A DNA stretch of 64,000 bases, taken from CAWUKT01 sp964352215. Lineage in GTDB: Bacteria > Bacteroidota > Bacteroidia > J057 > JADKCL01. Below the pieces are notes generated by a model, which was given only the letters and a program-made list of their open reading frames with translations, did not search any database and had not been told where the DNA came from. Location: NCBI GenBank assembly GCA_964352215.1, contig CAYGRE010000002.1:118615-182614 (forward strand). Reading direction: 5' to 3'. The position numbers were made by a program, and so were the translations under genes. Within the stretch, counting starts at the first letter, position 1. Every line of letters starts with the position of its first letter. Shown here piece by piece: positions 33,659-42,513 of the stretch.

Positions 33659-34195
33659 ATGGACCCATCCCAACTGCCTCCCATTTTAGCGCAATGCAGA
33701 TCCGCCGAGGTCAGAACCGCCCTGGCCACTCAGCTCATCTCCGAGCAGGTAAACCTGGACGAATACCTGGAACTGCTCTACGAAGAGCACCCACTCGGGA
33801 TGAGATTCATCTGGGTACTGGGTGAAGTTTGTGAAAGAGCCCCCGAATTGATCGCTCCTGTCCTCCCCCGGTTCTTTGCGATACGGCAGGACTTGAAATT
33901 TCCCGGTTATGACCGGAGTCTCGCCAAATGGTTTTGGCTGTGTGGTATTCCAGAAGAGATAGAAGGGGAAGTGGTTGAGCAACTTTTCGAATGGATGCTC
34001 GACCCTCAGATCAAGGTAGCTGTCAAGGTCTTTTCCATGTCTGCCCTGGCAGATATCGCGAAAAAATACCCGGAACTGGGAGCAGAATTGCGGCTCATCA
34101 TCGAGGAACAAATAGAAGATGGTTCTGCCGGATACAAAAGCCGGGGCCGAAAGGTCCTTGCCAAGCTGGATAAATTAGTCCCAAGATATCCCTGA
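33659..34195 (+). CDS. HEAT-like helical protein, function unknown
   Basis: A 178-residue cytosolic protein (MDPSQLPPILAQCRSAEVRT...) of short helical repeats resembling HEAT repeats (MRFIWVLGEVCERAPELIAP, VAVKVFSMSALADIAKKYPE). I chose ATG 33659 because the longer frame from 33590 starts in non-coding-like sequence. Related short proteins are common in Bacteroidetes and are sometimes mis-annotated; I assign no activity. Confidence 0.65.
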   Translation: MDPSQLPPILAQCRSAEVRTALATQLISEQVNLDEYLELLYEEHPLGMRFIWVLGEVCERAPELIAPVLPRFFAIRQDLKFPGYDRSLAKWFWLCGIPEEIEGEVVEQLFEWMLDPQIKVAVKVFSMSALADIAKKYPELGAELRLIIEEQIEDGSAGYKSRGRKVLAKLDKLVPRYP

Positions 34196-34335
34196 ACTGA
34201 TGAAATCTGACCACCGGATTCAATCAACCCAATGGGATCAACACAGCAAATTGGCAAGAAACCCTCAAAAATGTTCATGACCTTTCCGGGGATGCAAGAT
34301 AGATTTGCTTATCCATTATTTGAATTTTGAAGATT

Positions 34336-34974
34336 ATGAAACGTACTATCCTATCAGAAATTCTCCCGAGAAAAATCTTTGGAAGCCTTGCCTTGCTCTT
34401 TTGCCTTGTTCAATTCACCAGCTGTGACAAAGAAACCGAGATCCCTCAAATCGAAAACACCCCTGAGATGTCAAGGACCTTTCAGAATTGTGTCCAGGGA
34501 GAAACAAGATGGTTCCCGCTTAAAAATGGGCCCAGCATCAATCCCCCCGATTATGCGATACAACTTTTAACCGGGATTTTTTTTCTGGATGAATGTCTGT
34601 GTCGGGTTATCAAATTCCGGTTCGTGGTTGATGAAGAGATTCCCCAAGGGCAGATTTCTGTAAAAACAATCAACGGTAATTCCGTAGAATTCACCTCTAC
34701 CTGGGATGGATTGGGAAATACCGTAGTTGAAATCGATGATCCTGAGCCTCTGACCGGAGACTCCTACCTAACCGGGTACCTTGATTTGTTACAGTATACA
34801 TACCCCAATTACGTACCCCCCCTGAGGGCTGCCAATGGGCTTTGCATTATTGAGAATGTCGGGGGTGGACCTCCTCCTACAAACCAGTTATCCAGCCCAT
34901 ACATTTTCGACACCTTTGACAAAGATGGCAATCCCATCAAGCAGGTCTTTATCCCAGCTTCTATGACTCATTAA
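34336..34974 (+). CDS. Lipoprotein of unknown function
   Basis: A 212-residue protein. The signal peptide of 29 residues ends at lipobox QFTSC (Cys30), followed by DKETEIPQIE. The mature part contains CLCRVIKF and CIIENVGGG cysteines and is probably beta-rich. I chose ATG 34336 over a TTG nine bases upstream. No domain recognised. Confidence 0.6.
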   Translation: MKRTILSEILPRKIFGSLALLFCLVQFTSCDKETEIPQIENTPEMSRTFQNCVQGETRWFPLKNGPSINPPDYAIQLLTGIFFLDECLCRVIKFRFVVDEEIPQGQISVKTINGNSVEFTSTWDGLGNTVVEIDDPEPLTGDSYLTGYLDLLQYTYPNYVPPLRAANGLCIIENVGGGPPPTNQLSSPYIFDTFDKDGNPIKQVFIPASMTH

Positions 34975-35047
34975 TTGGAAAGGCAAGCTTAAAACGAACG
35001 CATGCCCTAAAAGGGACTGGCCAGGCTCACGCTCGTATAAATGCCTG

Positions 35048-36505
35048 TCAGATCCGATCGATCAACTCTTTGGCTTTGAGCAGGAACCAATCCTTGTTGT
35101 AAGTATACTCCAAGGCCTGGACTTCCTGCTCGAAGTCTTTGAGTTGTTCCAAAGATAGAGGTGATTGCTGCTGCATCACCTGCAATCGCCTGAACTCCCG
35201 GACAAAATTCCGATAGCGACGCTTGTGAATCTCTGAAAGCTTGTTGTTCCGATCGATGAATATCCTGAAAGCATCGTACATCCGTTCCATCTCATCCACC
35301 TCTTCGAGAGATAGATTCTCATAGTTTTCGAAATAGGATTTCCACAGGAAGGCCCGGGCATCAATCTCATAAAAGAGATCGTCTTTGAGCAGAGAGACCA
35401 CTTCTTTCAGAACCTGGATGGCCTTGGCGTAGTCCTTCCGAAAATATGCCAGGATCGCCTCATTGTAGGTAATGATTACAGGATCTGTATCCTTTGGAAG
35501 CCGATCCCGGTAATCTTCAATGAATGTCTCTACCCAATCCAGTTCGCCCAAACTGCAATGGATCATGATGATATTCTTCAGGGTTTGAGATGGCAATCGT
35601 CCTTCGATCAGCAGCAATCCTTTGTCCAATAAATCCCGGTAAAGAGCGCCCGTATATTCCCGATAAACCAATTCTCCCTGGTTCCCTTTACGGATGGTAA
35701 AATTGATGGCGTAGTTGTACAATTCGCGTGCATCATCTGGTTCAAAATCGGCACTGAATTGCTGTAACAAGCTCATCAGTTGCTGGAAATGCATCAGGTC
35801 ATCGGGTTGAGAGAGCATTTCTATATTGTGGAAATAGCATTGGATCAGGGGATTCAGGTCCTCTACTGAAACTTCTTTCCGAAAGTATTCCAGAAATGCA
35901 GAATCGGGGTCCTTGGATTGCTTGTACATGAACCTTGCATTGGCAGTCGCACTGGCCAACTTGAGTTTTTGCAGGAAGTAATAGGTGTCCAAAGCCTGGT
36001 GAAGGTCCCGAAAGTCTTCCTTGTAGAGGTCTCTGGTTTGGCGTTCATGGATTTTGGCTTCTGCGGTACGCCATTCAAGGTGCATGCGTTCCAGTTGCTT
36101 CCCGGCAGAATAACTTCCCGTATCCAGCCATTTCCGGTAACGACCCTCTTGCCGCCTGATCTCATCCTGAGAAGCACGCCTGCGGATCAAACCCAATGAA
36201 ATATGACTGTACTGCTGGGCTTCTGAATGGAGATACTCTGTGAGGGCGATGAACTCCAGTGATTTTTTAAGTAACCGGGAGCACAACTTATCCAACCGTG
36301 AAACCTGGAAGCCACTTCCTTCCAGAAACGCTTCTGGTCCAAGATCGCCCTGGTTGGGTCCAAATATCCGCTCCTCCCACAGATCAAAAAAGCGTTGCAA
36401 AGTTTTGCTCCCATTGAACAAAGGCGAGACCAGAAATTCACGGAATTCCTTGCGCTCCTCATCCTTGAACAGACATAACACGTGATAGATTCTTCTATTG
36501 CGCAT
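35048..36505 (-). CDS. Alpha-helical repeat protein (paralogue of 27633-29153), function unknown
   Basis: A 485-residue soluble helical protein, opening MRNRRIYHVLCLFKDEERKE and FREFLVSPLFNGSKTLQRFF. TPR-like helix pairs lie in the second half (ILAYFRKDYAKAIQVLKEVV), and it ends in a coiled-coil-like stretch rich in Gln, Glu and Leu. There is no signal peptide. Overall length and N-terminal organisation match the gene at 27633-29153. Members of this group recur in Saprospiraceae genomes; function unknown. Confidence 0.75.
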   Translation of the reverse strand: MRNRRIYHVLCLFKDEERKEFREFLVSPLFNGSKTLQRFFDLWEERIFGPNQGDLGPEAFLEGSGFQVSRLDKLCSRLLKKSLEFIALTEYLHSEAQQYSHISLGLIRRRASQDEIRRQEGRYRKWLDTGSYSAGKQLERMHLEWRTAEAKIHERQTRDLYKEDFRDLHQALDTYYFLQKLKLASATANARFMYKQSKDPDSAFLEYFRKEVSVEDLNPLIQCYFHNIEMLSQPDDLMHFQQLMSLLQQFSADFEPDDARELYNYAINFTIRKGNQGELVYREYTGALYRDLLDKGLLLIEGRLPSQTLKNIIMIHCSLGELDWVETFIEDYRDRLPKDTDPVIITYNEAILAYFRKDYAKAIQVLKEVVSLLKDDLFYEIDARAFLWKSYFENYENLSLEEVDEMERMYDAFRIFIDRNNKLSEIHKRRYRNFVREFRRLQVMQQQSPLSLEQLKDFEQEVQALEYTYNKDWFLLKAKELIDRI

Positions 36506-36841
36506 ACCGAAACGAGTGTGTTGTCGCGGATAGTCCTAATGTGCCAAAAGTCAAGGCCATTGCCAAAATGTTCAATGGTAAATCATAACAGGCAGCCACT
36601 TTTGGGGTATCATATACTTAATCTTCACATTTTTAATGGACGAGAGAGGGCTACCTTGGGGTAGTCCTTTCTTCATTTTGGCAAGAACCCTCCATAAATG
36701 TTCAATGGTATGAGACTGTGAAACCCGACCTTCATAAAAGTTTCAAACCCGGATGATATGCCATTGTCAGTGGCAGTTCCGGAAGAAGCTTTGGAACAAC
36801 CATTTATCCTTAATAAAGGGCCCCTGCGGGGGCTCTCTTTT
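36506..36841 (+). ncRNA. Possible small RNA(s): two plus-strand terminators without a reading frame
   Basis: This ~335-base space has no credible reading frame on the plus strand, yet shows two terminator-like hairpins reading right. One is at 36647-36677 (9-bp stem AGGGCTACC/GGTAGTCCT, then TTTCTTCATTTT). The other is at 36817-36843 (8-bp stem, then CTCTTTTTT). An identical 15-mer, AAATGTTCAATGGTA, occurs at 36566 and 36696, one upstream of each hairpin. Two related short transcripts would explain this. No known RNA family is recognised, so this is a weak call. Confidence 0.35.
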
Positions 36842-36843
36842 TT
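36817..36843. terminator. Terminator at the 3' end of the HEPN-like gene
   Basis: An 8-bp stem (AGGGCCCC with GGGGCTCT, one G-T pair, loop TGCG). The stem touches the stop codon of the minus-strand HEPN-like gene and could end it. The T-run CTCTTTTTT lies on the plus-strand side, so it reads best as a plus-strand terminator. Confidence 0.6.
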
Positions 36844-37504
36844 ACCAATGCTCTGCCCCCAGGTACCAATAATTCTTTTCTCCCAATGCATGTTTTGCTA
36901 TGTTCAATCCCAAGTTTTTGGCCCAATGAATTAAAGTAATTGATTGTTGTCTTTCGACAAAAACCCTCAAAGTTTTCTTATTGATGGATTGAACAGTAAA
37001 GTACTCCCGCAGCCAAGCTTCATAATTACCAACAGCGGTTTGAAATAGGTTCTTTTGAATGAATCCGTCTGAATGGATGGATAAATTTCTGAACCATCCT
37101 AAAAACTCAAAAAGAGTGGCCCATGAAACATTAAAATTGGGCGATACAAGATGTCGCACAAATGCTGTGACGGAATCATCGCTAGTCTCCAGAACTTTAA
37201 TTAAGTGTTGATTATTCTTAGTTATGTATGTTGCTCCGGGAAGTTTATTACCATAGTAATTTTTTAATCTTTCCTGAAACCTCTTTGAGGGAATCCCCGG
37301 ACTCATCTGAAATGATTCCTGTGAAAAAACCTCCCTTCCCCTTTCTTCAAATTGAGATGATGAATTCTCTATCTCAACTATTCCTTTTTCTATTATTGGA
37401 GAAATTAACAATGAATATAGATAAAGTTCTCGAAGAGAATCGAGGAATTCCATGTGAACCCGTTTCAGGGCTGTTATCTTCTTGAAACCGGGAAAGCGAT
37501 CCAT
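36842..37504 (-). CDS. HEPN-like protein, candidate RNase toxin
   Basis: A 220-residue protein, predicted mainly helical and rather AT-rich in its codons compared with neighbours. I do not recognise a full-length family, but WFRNLSIHSDGFIQK (about 137-151) contains R139-x4-H144 in an RNxxxH setting. This is the catalytic signature of HEPN ribonucleases of toxin-antitoxin and abortive-infection systems, and the following SDG also fits them. The gene starts 5 bases after the stop of a small antitoxin-like gene, the normal layout of a two-gene module. No RelE/ParE-type toxin is present. The HEPN reading is inference from one motif plus context. Confidence 0.6.
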   Translation of the reverse strand: MDRFPGFKKITALKRVHMEFLDSLRELYLYSLLISPIIEKGIVEIENSSSQFEERGREVFSQESFQMSPGIPSKRFQERLKNYYGNKLPGATYITKNNQHLIKVLETSDDSVTAFVRHLVSPNFNVSWATLFEFLGWFRNLSIHSDGFIQKNLFQTAVGNYEAWLREYFTVQSINKKTLRVFVERQQSITLIHWAKNLGLNIAKHALGEKNYWYLGAEHW

Positions 37505-37509
37505 CCAAT

Positions 37510-37749
37510 CTAATATCCAACCTTCTTTTTGACCCGGGCCATGGCTTCTTCATGTGGTATTACCCTACCATCCAGGTAATCCTGATGCCCCTTTTGGATG
37601 CCCTCCTGAACTTCCTTGGGGAGCTGATCCCATTGGTCAACTTGCGGTTGGTGAGACCTTGCAATTTCTTCCAATCGAGCGATTAAGGTCAAATCATTCA
37701 AACCTGCCATCCACTCAATCAAATTCTCTCTTCTTGTTTGAATATTCAT
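37510..37749 (-). CDS. Antitoxin-like protein
   Basis: A 79-residue protein, starting MNIQTRRENLIEWMAGLND. The N-terminal helices (LIEWMAGLNDLTLIARLEEI) and the charged tail with GRVIPHEEAMARVKKK are the pattern of small Bacteroidetes antitoxins that usually precede RelE/ParE toxins. I chose ATG 37749; the frame continues upstream to 37797 but that part is not conserved-looking. Its usual toxin is absent and a HEPN-like gene occupies the place, 5 bases downstream. The antitoxin would be expected to repress the operon and neutralise the partner. Confidence 0.65.
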   Translation of the reverse strand: MNIQTRRENLIEWMAGLNDLTLIARLEEIARSHQPQVDQWDQLPKEVQEGIQKGHQDYLDGRVIPHEEAMARVKKKVGY

Positions 37750-37823
37750 AGGTTTAAATATAAGCATTTGGTACGAATTGGAGAATAGCAAAACCATCCC
37801 CGCCCCTTCAGGTTGAATCTATA

Positions 37824-38837
37824 ATGAAATACAAACTTCTTGGCAACAGTGGGCTGAGGGTCTCAGAGATCTCTCTTGGCACCATGACTTTCGGCACCGA
37901 ATGGGGCTGGGGCGCTGACAAAGAGGTCAGCAAGCAAATTTTTGATACCTACGCAGAAGCAGGGGGGAACTTCATCGACACTGCGAACCGCTACACCGAA
38001 GGGACCAGCGAACGTTTTGTGGGTGAATTCATCGGGGACGACCGGGACCATTTTGTCCTTGCCACCAAATACACCCTCTTTGACCGCCAGGGAGACCCCA
38101 ACTTTTCCGGCAACCACCGCAAGAACATGATGCGGTCCGTTGAGGAAAGTCTGAAGCGCCTCAATACAGATTTCATTGACCTCCTCTGGGTCCATGCCTG
38201 GGATTCCACCACTCCTGTGGAAGAAGTGATGCGTGGCCTCGACGACCTGATCAGTTCAGGCAAGGTCCATTATATCGGTATCTCCGATACCCCGGCCTGG
38301 GTGGTAGCCCGCGCCAATACCCTGGCAGAATTCCGCGGTTGGAGCCGCTTCGTTGGACTCCAGGTGGAGTACAGCCTCCTGCAACGGACTCCTGAAAGAG
38401 ACCTGATCCCGATGGCCCGGGAAATGGGGCTGGCTTTGACCCCCTGGGCACCTTTGGCCGGGGGCGCATTGACCGGGAAGTACCTGAAAGGGGAAACGGG
38501 CCGGGTGACGGAGGAGAGTATTCGCAGAAATGAGCGCAGCACCAATATCACGAAGAAAGTGGTCGAAGTAGCGGAAAAGCTGGGAGTATCACCCGCACAG
38601 GTGGCGATGCGCTGGACCATGCAGAAAGACTGGACTTCCATTCCGATTGTGGGCGGGCGCAAGCTCTACCAGATGCAAGACAGCCTGGGCTGTACTGAGT
38701 TTACCATTCCAGCGGAGCTGGTGGCAGAATTGGATGAGATCAGTGCGATTGAACTGGGATTTCCCCACGACTTCCTCGGCAGCGAACGAATGAAAGACAT
38801 CATCTACGGAGGAACGCAGAATCAGATTGACTTTTGA
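37824..38837 (+). CDS. Aldo/keto reductase
   Basis: A 337-residue NADPH-dependent oxidoreductase with a TIM barrel. The catalytic tetrad is complete: Asp52 in IDTANRYTEG, Tyr57, Lys82 in LATKYT and His124 in LWVHAWD. The cofactor end has IPIVGGRKLYQMQDSLG near residue 272. The carbonyl substrate is not determinable. It is divergent from the antitoxin-like gene (74 bases apart) and ends at a bidirectional terminator. Confidence 0.93.
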   Translation: MKYKLLGNSGLRVSEISLGTMTFGTEWGWGADKEVSKQIFDTYAEAGGNFIDTANRYTEGTSERFVGEFIGDDRDHFVLATKYTLFDRQGDPNFSGNHRKNMMRSVEESLKRLNTDFIDLLWVHAWDSTTPVEEVMRGLDDLISSGKVHYIGISDTPAWVVARANTLAEFRGWSRFVGLQVEYSLLQRTPERDLIPMAREMGLALTPWAPLAGGALTGKYLKGETGRVTEESIRRNERSTNITKKVVEVAEKLGVSPAQVAMRWTMQKDWTSIPIVGGRKLYQMQDSLGCTEFTIPAELVAELDEISAIELGFPHDFLGSERMKDIIYGGTQNQIDF

Positions 38838-38918
38838 ACTGGTAGAACACTAGCTTATCCTGAAAGCTAAGTCGGTCTCAAAACTGCGCCGGCCCAAAGG
38901 AAAACACCACTTACGAAT

Positions 38919-38960
38919 GAAAACACCACTTACAAATCTCTTAGGTGGTGTTTTCTTTTT
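38919..38960. terminator. Bidirectional terminator between aldo/keto reductase and T9SS gene
   Basis: An 11-bp perfect stem (GAAAACACCAC at 38919-38929 with GTGGTGTTTTC at 38945-38955) followed by TTTTTAAAG. A second copy of AAAACACCACTTAC lies 19 bases upstream. It separates the convergent genes. Confidence 0.8.
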
Positions 38961-39000
38961 AAAGATCGCGACGCGGCTTGAGGATTGCGAATCGGCAGTC

Positions 39001-40341
39001 CTACCTCCCCTCCTGCTTCAGTATTTTAGTCACCCCCTTCAGGTTACCATTTTCGTACAAGACCAGGAAATAAGTGGCTTGACTGAGACTATGCACATCC
39101 AATACACTGCGCTCAGCACCCACCTCAACAGACCGGGACAAAACGGTACGTCCATGCATATCCATGACCACGATCTGATCTGGCTGCATTTGCTCCCAAC
39201 TCACATTCACTTCATCCTGAATCGGGTTCGGATAGACTGAGAATTGAGGCCTGACCACATCACTTACACCGACGGTGCTGCCGAGCCCATAGCGGGAAAC
39301 TCCAAAAGCGTGGTTGTCGATCAGGAGTTGCTTAACCTCCGTATCATAGGAAGTATTCACGGTAAACGAAGCTGAATCCATATTGTAGAACTTCAGTTTG
39401 AAATTCTGACCTGGCTCGGCCAATACGAACATATAGTCCCGGTTTTCCTGGTCGTAAGCATTGGTAAAGAGTGCTGAGCCAATCCCAACGCCTTGCAAAA
39501 TCGGGTTGGGGGTCAGGTTGGTGATCGCTCCAGTACCTGTATCAATTTCGCAGATGAAGGTCTCCCCATAATAGGGAACCGGGGTGTTTTGGTCAATGGT
39601 GCCATAGACTCCAAAGAGCTGATCGGTATTGTTATCGTATTCAAAGTGTGCATACACCCTGTCATTGGCTACCTCTGGGGTCAAAACCGGTACTTGCTTG
39701 ACAATCTGTCCTGTATTGGCATCCAGGTAATACAAGAAAAAGTTTTGGTTGGCATCCCGTCCCTGGAAAATATACAGGTGGTGATTGGAGTCAAAAGTTG
39801 ACGCCAGATTGACTGGTCCCAGAATCGTCGTGAAAGAGTTGATGACAACCACATTTCCAGTAATCAGATCAATGGACACGAAATACGAAATAGAGTTGCT
39901 CGGACCCTGGCTAACTCCGATGATTCCGTAGCAAATTCCGGTGGAGAGATCGTATTCTACCCCGACCGGCCCCTTGATTCCGATATTGGGAATATTCGGG
40001 ACGAGGGGGGATTGGATGCCACTGCTGTCGACTTTGATGGAATAGAAACGGTAGTCTCCTAAAGTATCCGCCCCCCAGAATACATAAGCTTGCCGCTCGT
40101 GGTCAAAAGCCAGGGACCCGTAGACAGATGAACGCACACTCGGAATGGGGATTTCCATGGAAGAGGCCCCCGTCACCGGATCAATGGTAGACAAGTAAGT
40201 AGTAGAAGCACTGGGATTGCTGGGACTGAAGGGGGGATCTGTCTTCAATCCATAGATGGTCTGTGCCTGGAGGCCACCAAAGAGGATTACGAATAGCAGG
40301 GTTAATGTCGCGGTTAATTTCAAAGTCGTGTTTGATTTCAT
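39001..40341 (-). CDS. Secreted T9SS protein, tandem paralogue A
   Basis: A 446-residue protein with a signal peptide of ~26 residues (...LFGGLQAQ), then a body that looks like a beta-propeller-type or repeat domain (QTIYGLKTDPPFSP..., YLSTIDPVTG, YDLSTGICYGIIG), and a sorting domain from QFSVYPNPIQDEVNVSW to the end. It lies 13 bases downstream of a close paralogue on the same strand; both share the opening QTIYG, the HERQAYV motif and the LLI(D/N)NHAF(G/A)VSRYGLG junction. Recent tandem duplication is likely. Function unknown. Confidence 0.85.
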   Translation of the reverse strand: MKSNTTLKLTATLTLLFVILFGGLQAQTIYGLKTDPPFSPSNPSASTTYLSTIDPVTGASSMEIPIPSVRSSVYGSLAFDHERQAYVFWGADTLGDYRFYSIKVDSSGIQSPLVPNIPNIGIKGPVGVEYDLSTGICYGIIGVSQGPSNSISYFVSIDLITGNVVVINSFTTILGPVNLASTFDSNHHLYIFQGRDANQNFFLYYLDANTGQIVKQVPVLTPEVANDRVYAHFEYDNNTDQLFGVYGTIDQNTPVPYYGETFICEIDTGTGAITNLTPNPILQGVGIGSALFTNAYDQENRDYMFVLAEPGQNFKLKFYNMDSASFTVNTSYDTEVKQLLIDNHAFGVSRYGLGSTVGVSDVVRPQFSVYPNPIQDEVNVSWEQMQPDQIVVMDMHGRTVLSRSVEVGAERSVLDVHSLSQATYFLVLYENGNLKGVTKILKQEGR

Positions 40342-40353
40342 AATTGACAGGTC

Positions 40354-41673
40354 TTAAAGATCGGAATTTCTGAGGAACTTGTTTACCCCCTTCAGGTTCC
40401 CATTTTCATACAATGCCAGGAAGTAAGCGGCCGGGCTGAGGCTTTGCAAATCAATGCTGGTTCCTTCCACTCCCGGACGAATTGACCGGGACAAAACCGT
40501 CCGGCCATTCAAATCCATGACCACTACCCGGTCGGGCTTCATTTGCTCCCAGCTTATCCTCAACTCATCTTTCACCGGATTCGGATAAAATGAGAATTTG
40601 GGTCCGAGGGATTCACTTACACCCACAGTATTGCCGAGTCCATAGCGGGAAACTGCAAAAGCATGGTTGTTGATCAGCAGTTGCCGGACTTCGGTATCGT
40701 AATTTGTATCTGTAATCAAGGTCAATGAATCCAGATCGAATATCTTGAGTCGGATACCCCGCGCCGGATCGGTGTGGACAAAGAGGTATTCCCGGTTTTG
40801 TTGTTCAAAGTCATTGGTCGCGTACTGAGAACTGATCCCAAGACCCTCGGCGACTGGATTGGCGGTCAGATTGGTAAGGGCTCCCGAACCTGTGTCGACT
40901 TCGCAGATGAATAATTTGTTTTCATAGGGAAATGGTACTGTCCGGTCCTGAGTAATATAAATGGCAAATATCTGATCTGTATTGTTGTCGTATTCAAAGT
41001 GGGCCAGGCCACTGGTCGCCATGGGAGGCGATTGAATCTGGAGCTGTTTGACAAACTGCCCGGTAGCCGCGTCCAGGAAATAAAGGGAGTAATTGTTGTT
41101 TGCGTCCCGGCTTTGGAAAATATAACGGCCCTGGTTGGAGTCAAAGCTGGTTGCCTGGCTGAAGGGACCGCTAACATTGGAAAAGGTGTCGATGACCACC
41201 ACATTTCCGGTTATCAGATCGACAGAGACAAAATGGGCCAGCGTTTTCCCTCCTCCCTGGTACACATTGATGATCCCATAAGTGGCGCCGGTGGAGAGAT
41301 CGTATTCTACCCCAATCGGACCCTTTACACCGATACCGGGAATGTTGGGGACCAGGGGAGAATTGATCCCACTGCTGTCTATACGCACAGAGTAAAAGCG
41401 GTAATCTCCCAATGTATCGACACCCCAATAGACGTAGGCCTGCCGTTCGTGGTCAAAGGTCAGGGAGCCATTGATGGACGTTTGCGCCCCCGCAATGGGA
41501 AACTCCATAGTGGACTGTCCGGTCGTCGGATCAATCGTAGTCAGATAGGTGGTAGAAACACCGGGACTAGGGGGATAAAGGGGTGGATCGTTCTTGATGC
41601 CATAAATAGTCTGCGCCTGAAGTCCACCACACAGCAAGAAAAACAAGGCGTAAAAGGTTGCTGATGATTTCAT
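40354..41673 (-). CDS. Secreted T9SS protein, tandem paralogue B
   Basis: A 439-residue protein. I chose ATG 41673 (MKSSATFYALFFLLCGGLQAQ), aligning with paralogue A, over the in-frame start at 41700. The body is built as in A (YLTTIDPTTGQSTMEFPI, YDLSTGATYGIINVYQGG), and the sorting domain begins FSFYPNPVKDELRISW. The first gene of a two-gene unit with paralogue A. Probably surface-exposed; no enzymatic motif seen. Confidence 0.85.
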   Translation of the reverse strand: MKSSATFYALFFLLCGGLQAQTIYGIKNDPPLYPPSPGVSTTYLTTIDPTTGQSTMEFPIAGAQTSINGSLTFDHERQAYVYWGVDTLGDYRFYSVRIDSSGINSPLVPNIPGIGVKGPIGVEYDLSTGATYGIINVYQGGGKTLAHFVSVDLITGNVVVIDTFSNVSGPFSQATSFDSNQGRYIFQSRDANNNYSLYFLDAATGQFVKQLQIQSPPMATSGLAHFEYDNNTDQIFAIYITQDRTVPFPYENKLFICEVDTGSGALTNLTANPVAEGLGISSQYATNDFEQQNREYLFVHTDPARGIRLKIFDLDSLTLITDTNYDTEVRQLLINNHAFAVSRYGLGNTVGVSESLGPKFSFYPNPVKDELRISWEQMKPDRVVVMDLNGRTVLSRSIRPGVEGTSIDLQSLSPAAYFLALYENGNLKGVNKFLRNSDL

Positions 41674-41769
41674 AACAATAGGTAAAAGGTTGTTGATCAT
41701 TTCACGGGAATCAAACTACAAAAAAATACAAAAGGTTTGAATCTGGCCCCAATTGTTTAGGCGTTTTTC

Positions 41770-41821
41770 GAGTAAATGTCCACAAGCAGTCTTTTGAGAA
41801 AATGTCCACAAGCAGTCGATT
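41770..41821. repeat. Two-copy 26-bp direct repeat
   Basis: Units GAG(T/A)AAATGTCCACAAGCAG begin at 41770 and 41796 (period 26) in the 180-base space upstream of paralogue B and downstream of the GNAT gene. Nothing else is seen there. Confidence 0.75.
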
Positions 41822-41853
41822 TAGTGTCTTGGTTTTCTTAGTGGCTTGATTTT

Positions 41854-42402
41854 TTAGTGCCTTGATGTTCGTTGTGTCTTAATCTTCGCCCAGATCTCCA
41901 GACTGATGAATTCGCCATTCTTGACCTCGCAATCCCGCATCGTCCCTTCGTATTGAAAGTCAATCTTGCGCAGGGCATTTTGGCAATTGGTATTGTTTTG
42001 CTCGACGAATCCTTCAATCCGGTGCAGGTCCATCGCTTCAAATCCATAATCCAGCATGAGGGGCATCGCTTCCTTCATGATCCCCCGGCCCCAGTATTCA
42101 TGCAACAACCAGAACCCGACTTCTCCTTTGCGGTGTTCCTTGTTGATATCGGTCAGGCCACCTACCCCATAAAAAACTGAATTGTCCCTGGCGCAAACCG
42201 CCCACCACAGCCCGGTCCCGTCGGCTTCCTGTGCTGCAAACCAGTCCATCTGCCGCTGCGTGTCTTCGAGGGTTGCATAACTGACCCCGTAGAACTGGAT
42301 CACCTTGGGATTTGACAAGCCCCGGAATACATTATGTATGTCTGCTGGATGTATTTGTCGCAGAAGCAGGCGGTCGGTGGTGATGGTAGGGAAGGTGTTC
42401 AT
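41854..42402 (-). CDS. GNAT-family N-acetyltransferase (RimJ/RimL type)
   Basis: A 182-residue acetyl-CoA-dependent acyltransferase. It opens MNTFPTITTDRLLLRQIH, the usual RimJ/RimL-like N-terminus. The acetyl-CoA loop region is GEVGFWLLHEYWGRGIMKEA with LMLDYGFEAMDLHRIEGFVE, and EQNNTNCQNALRKIDF closes the fold. It could acetylate ribosomal proteins or small amines; the target is unknown. I chose ATG 42402, since upstream starts lack family similarity. Divergent from the methyltransferase gene. Confidence 0.9.
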   Translation of the reverse strand: MNTFPTITTDRLLLRQIHPADIHNVFRGLSNPKVIQFYGVSYATLEDTQRQMDWFAAQEADGTGLWWAVCARDNSVFYGVGGLTDINKEHRKGEVGFWLLHEYWGRGIMKEAMPLMLDYGFEAMDLHRIEGFVEQNNTNCQNALRKIDFQYEGTMRDCEVKNGEFISLEIWAKIKTQRTSRH

Positions 42403-42513
42403 GGTCCGCAATTTCGCATTCTTACATGGAAAATAAACAATTGTAAATATACTGTCAGTGAATATATTCATGCTGGAACAATGCATCTGAACGTTTCTAA
42501 TTGGTAGGTATAC

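Noticed and set aside
36770..36960. Plus-strand open frame starting MPLSVAVPEEALEQPF
   Set aside because: It runs through a terminator hairpin and antisense through the HEPN-like gene; composition is not coding-like.
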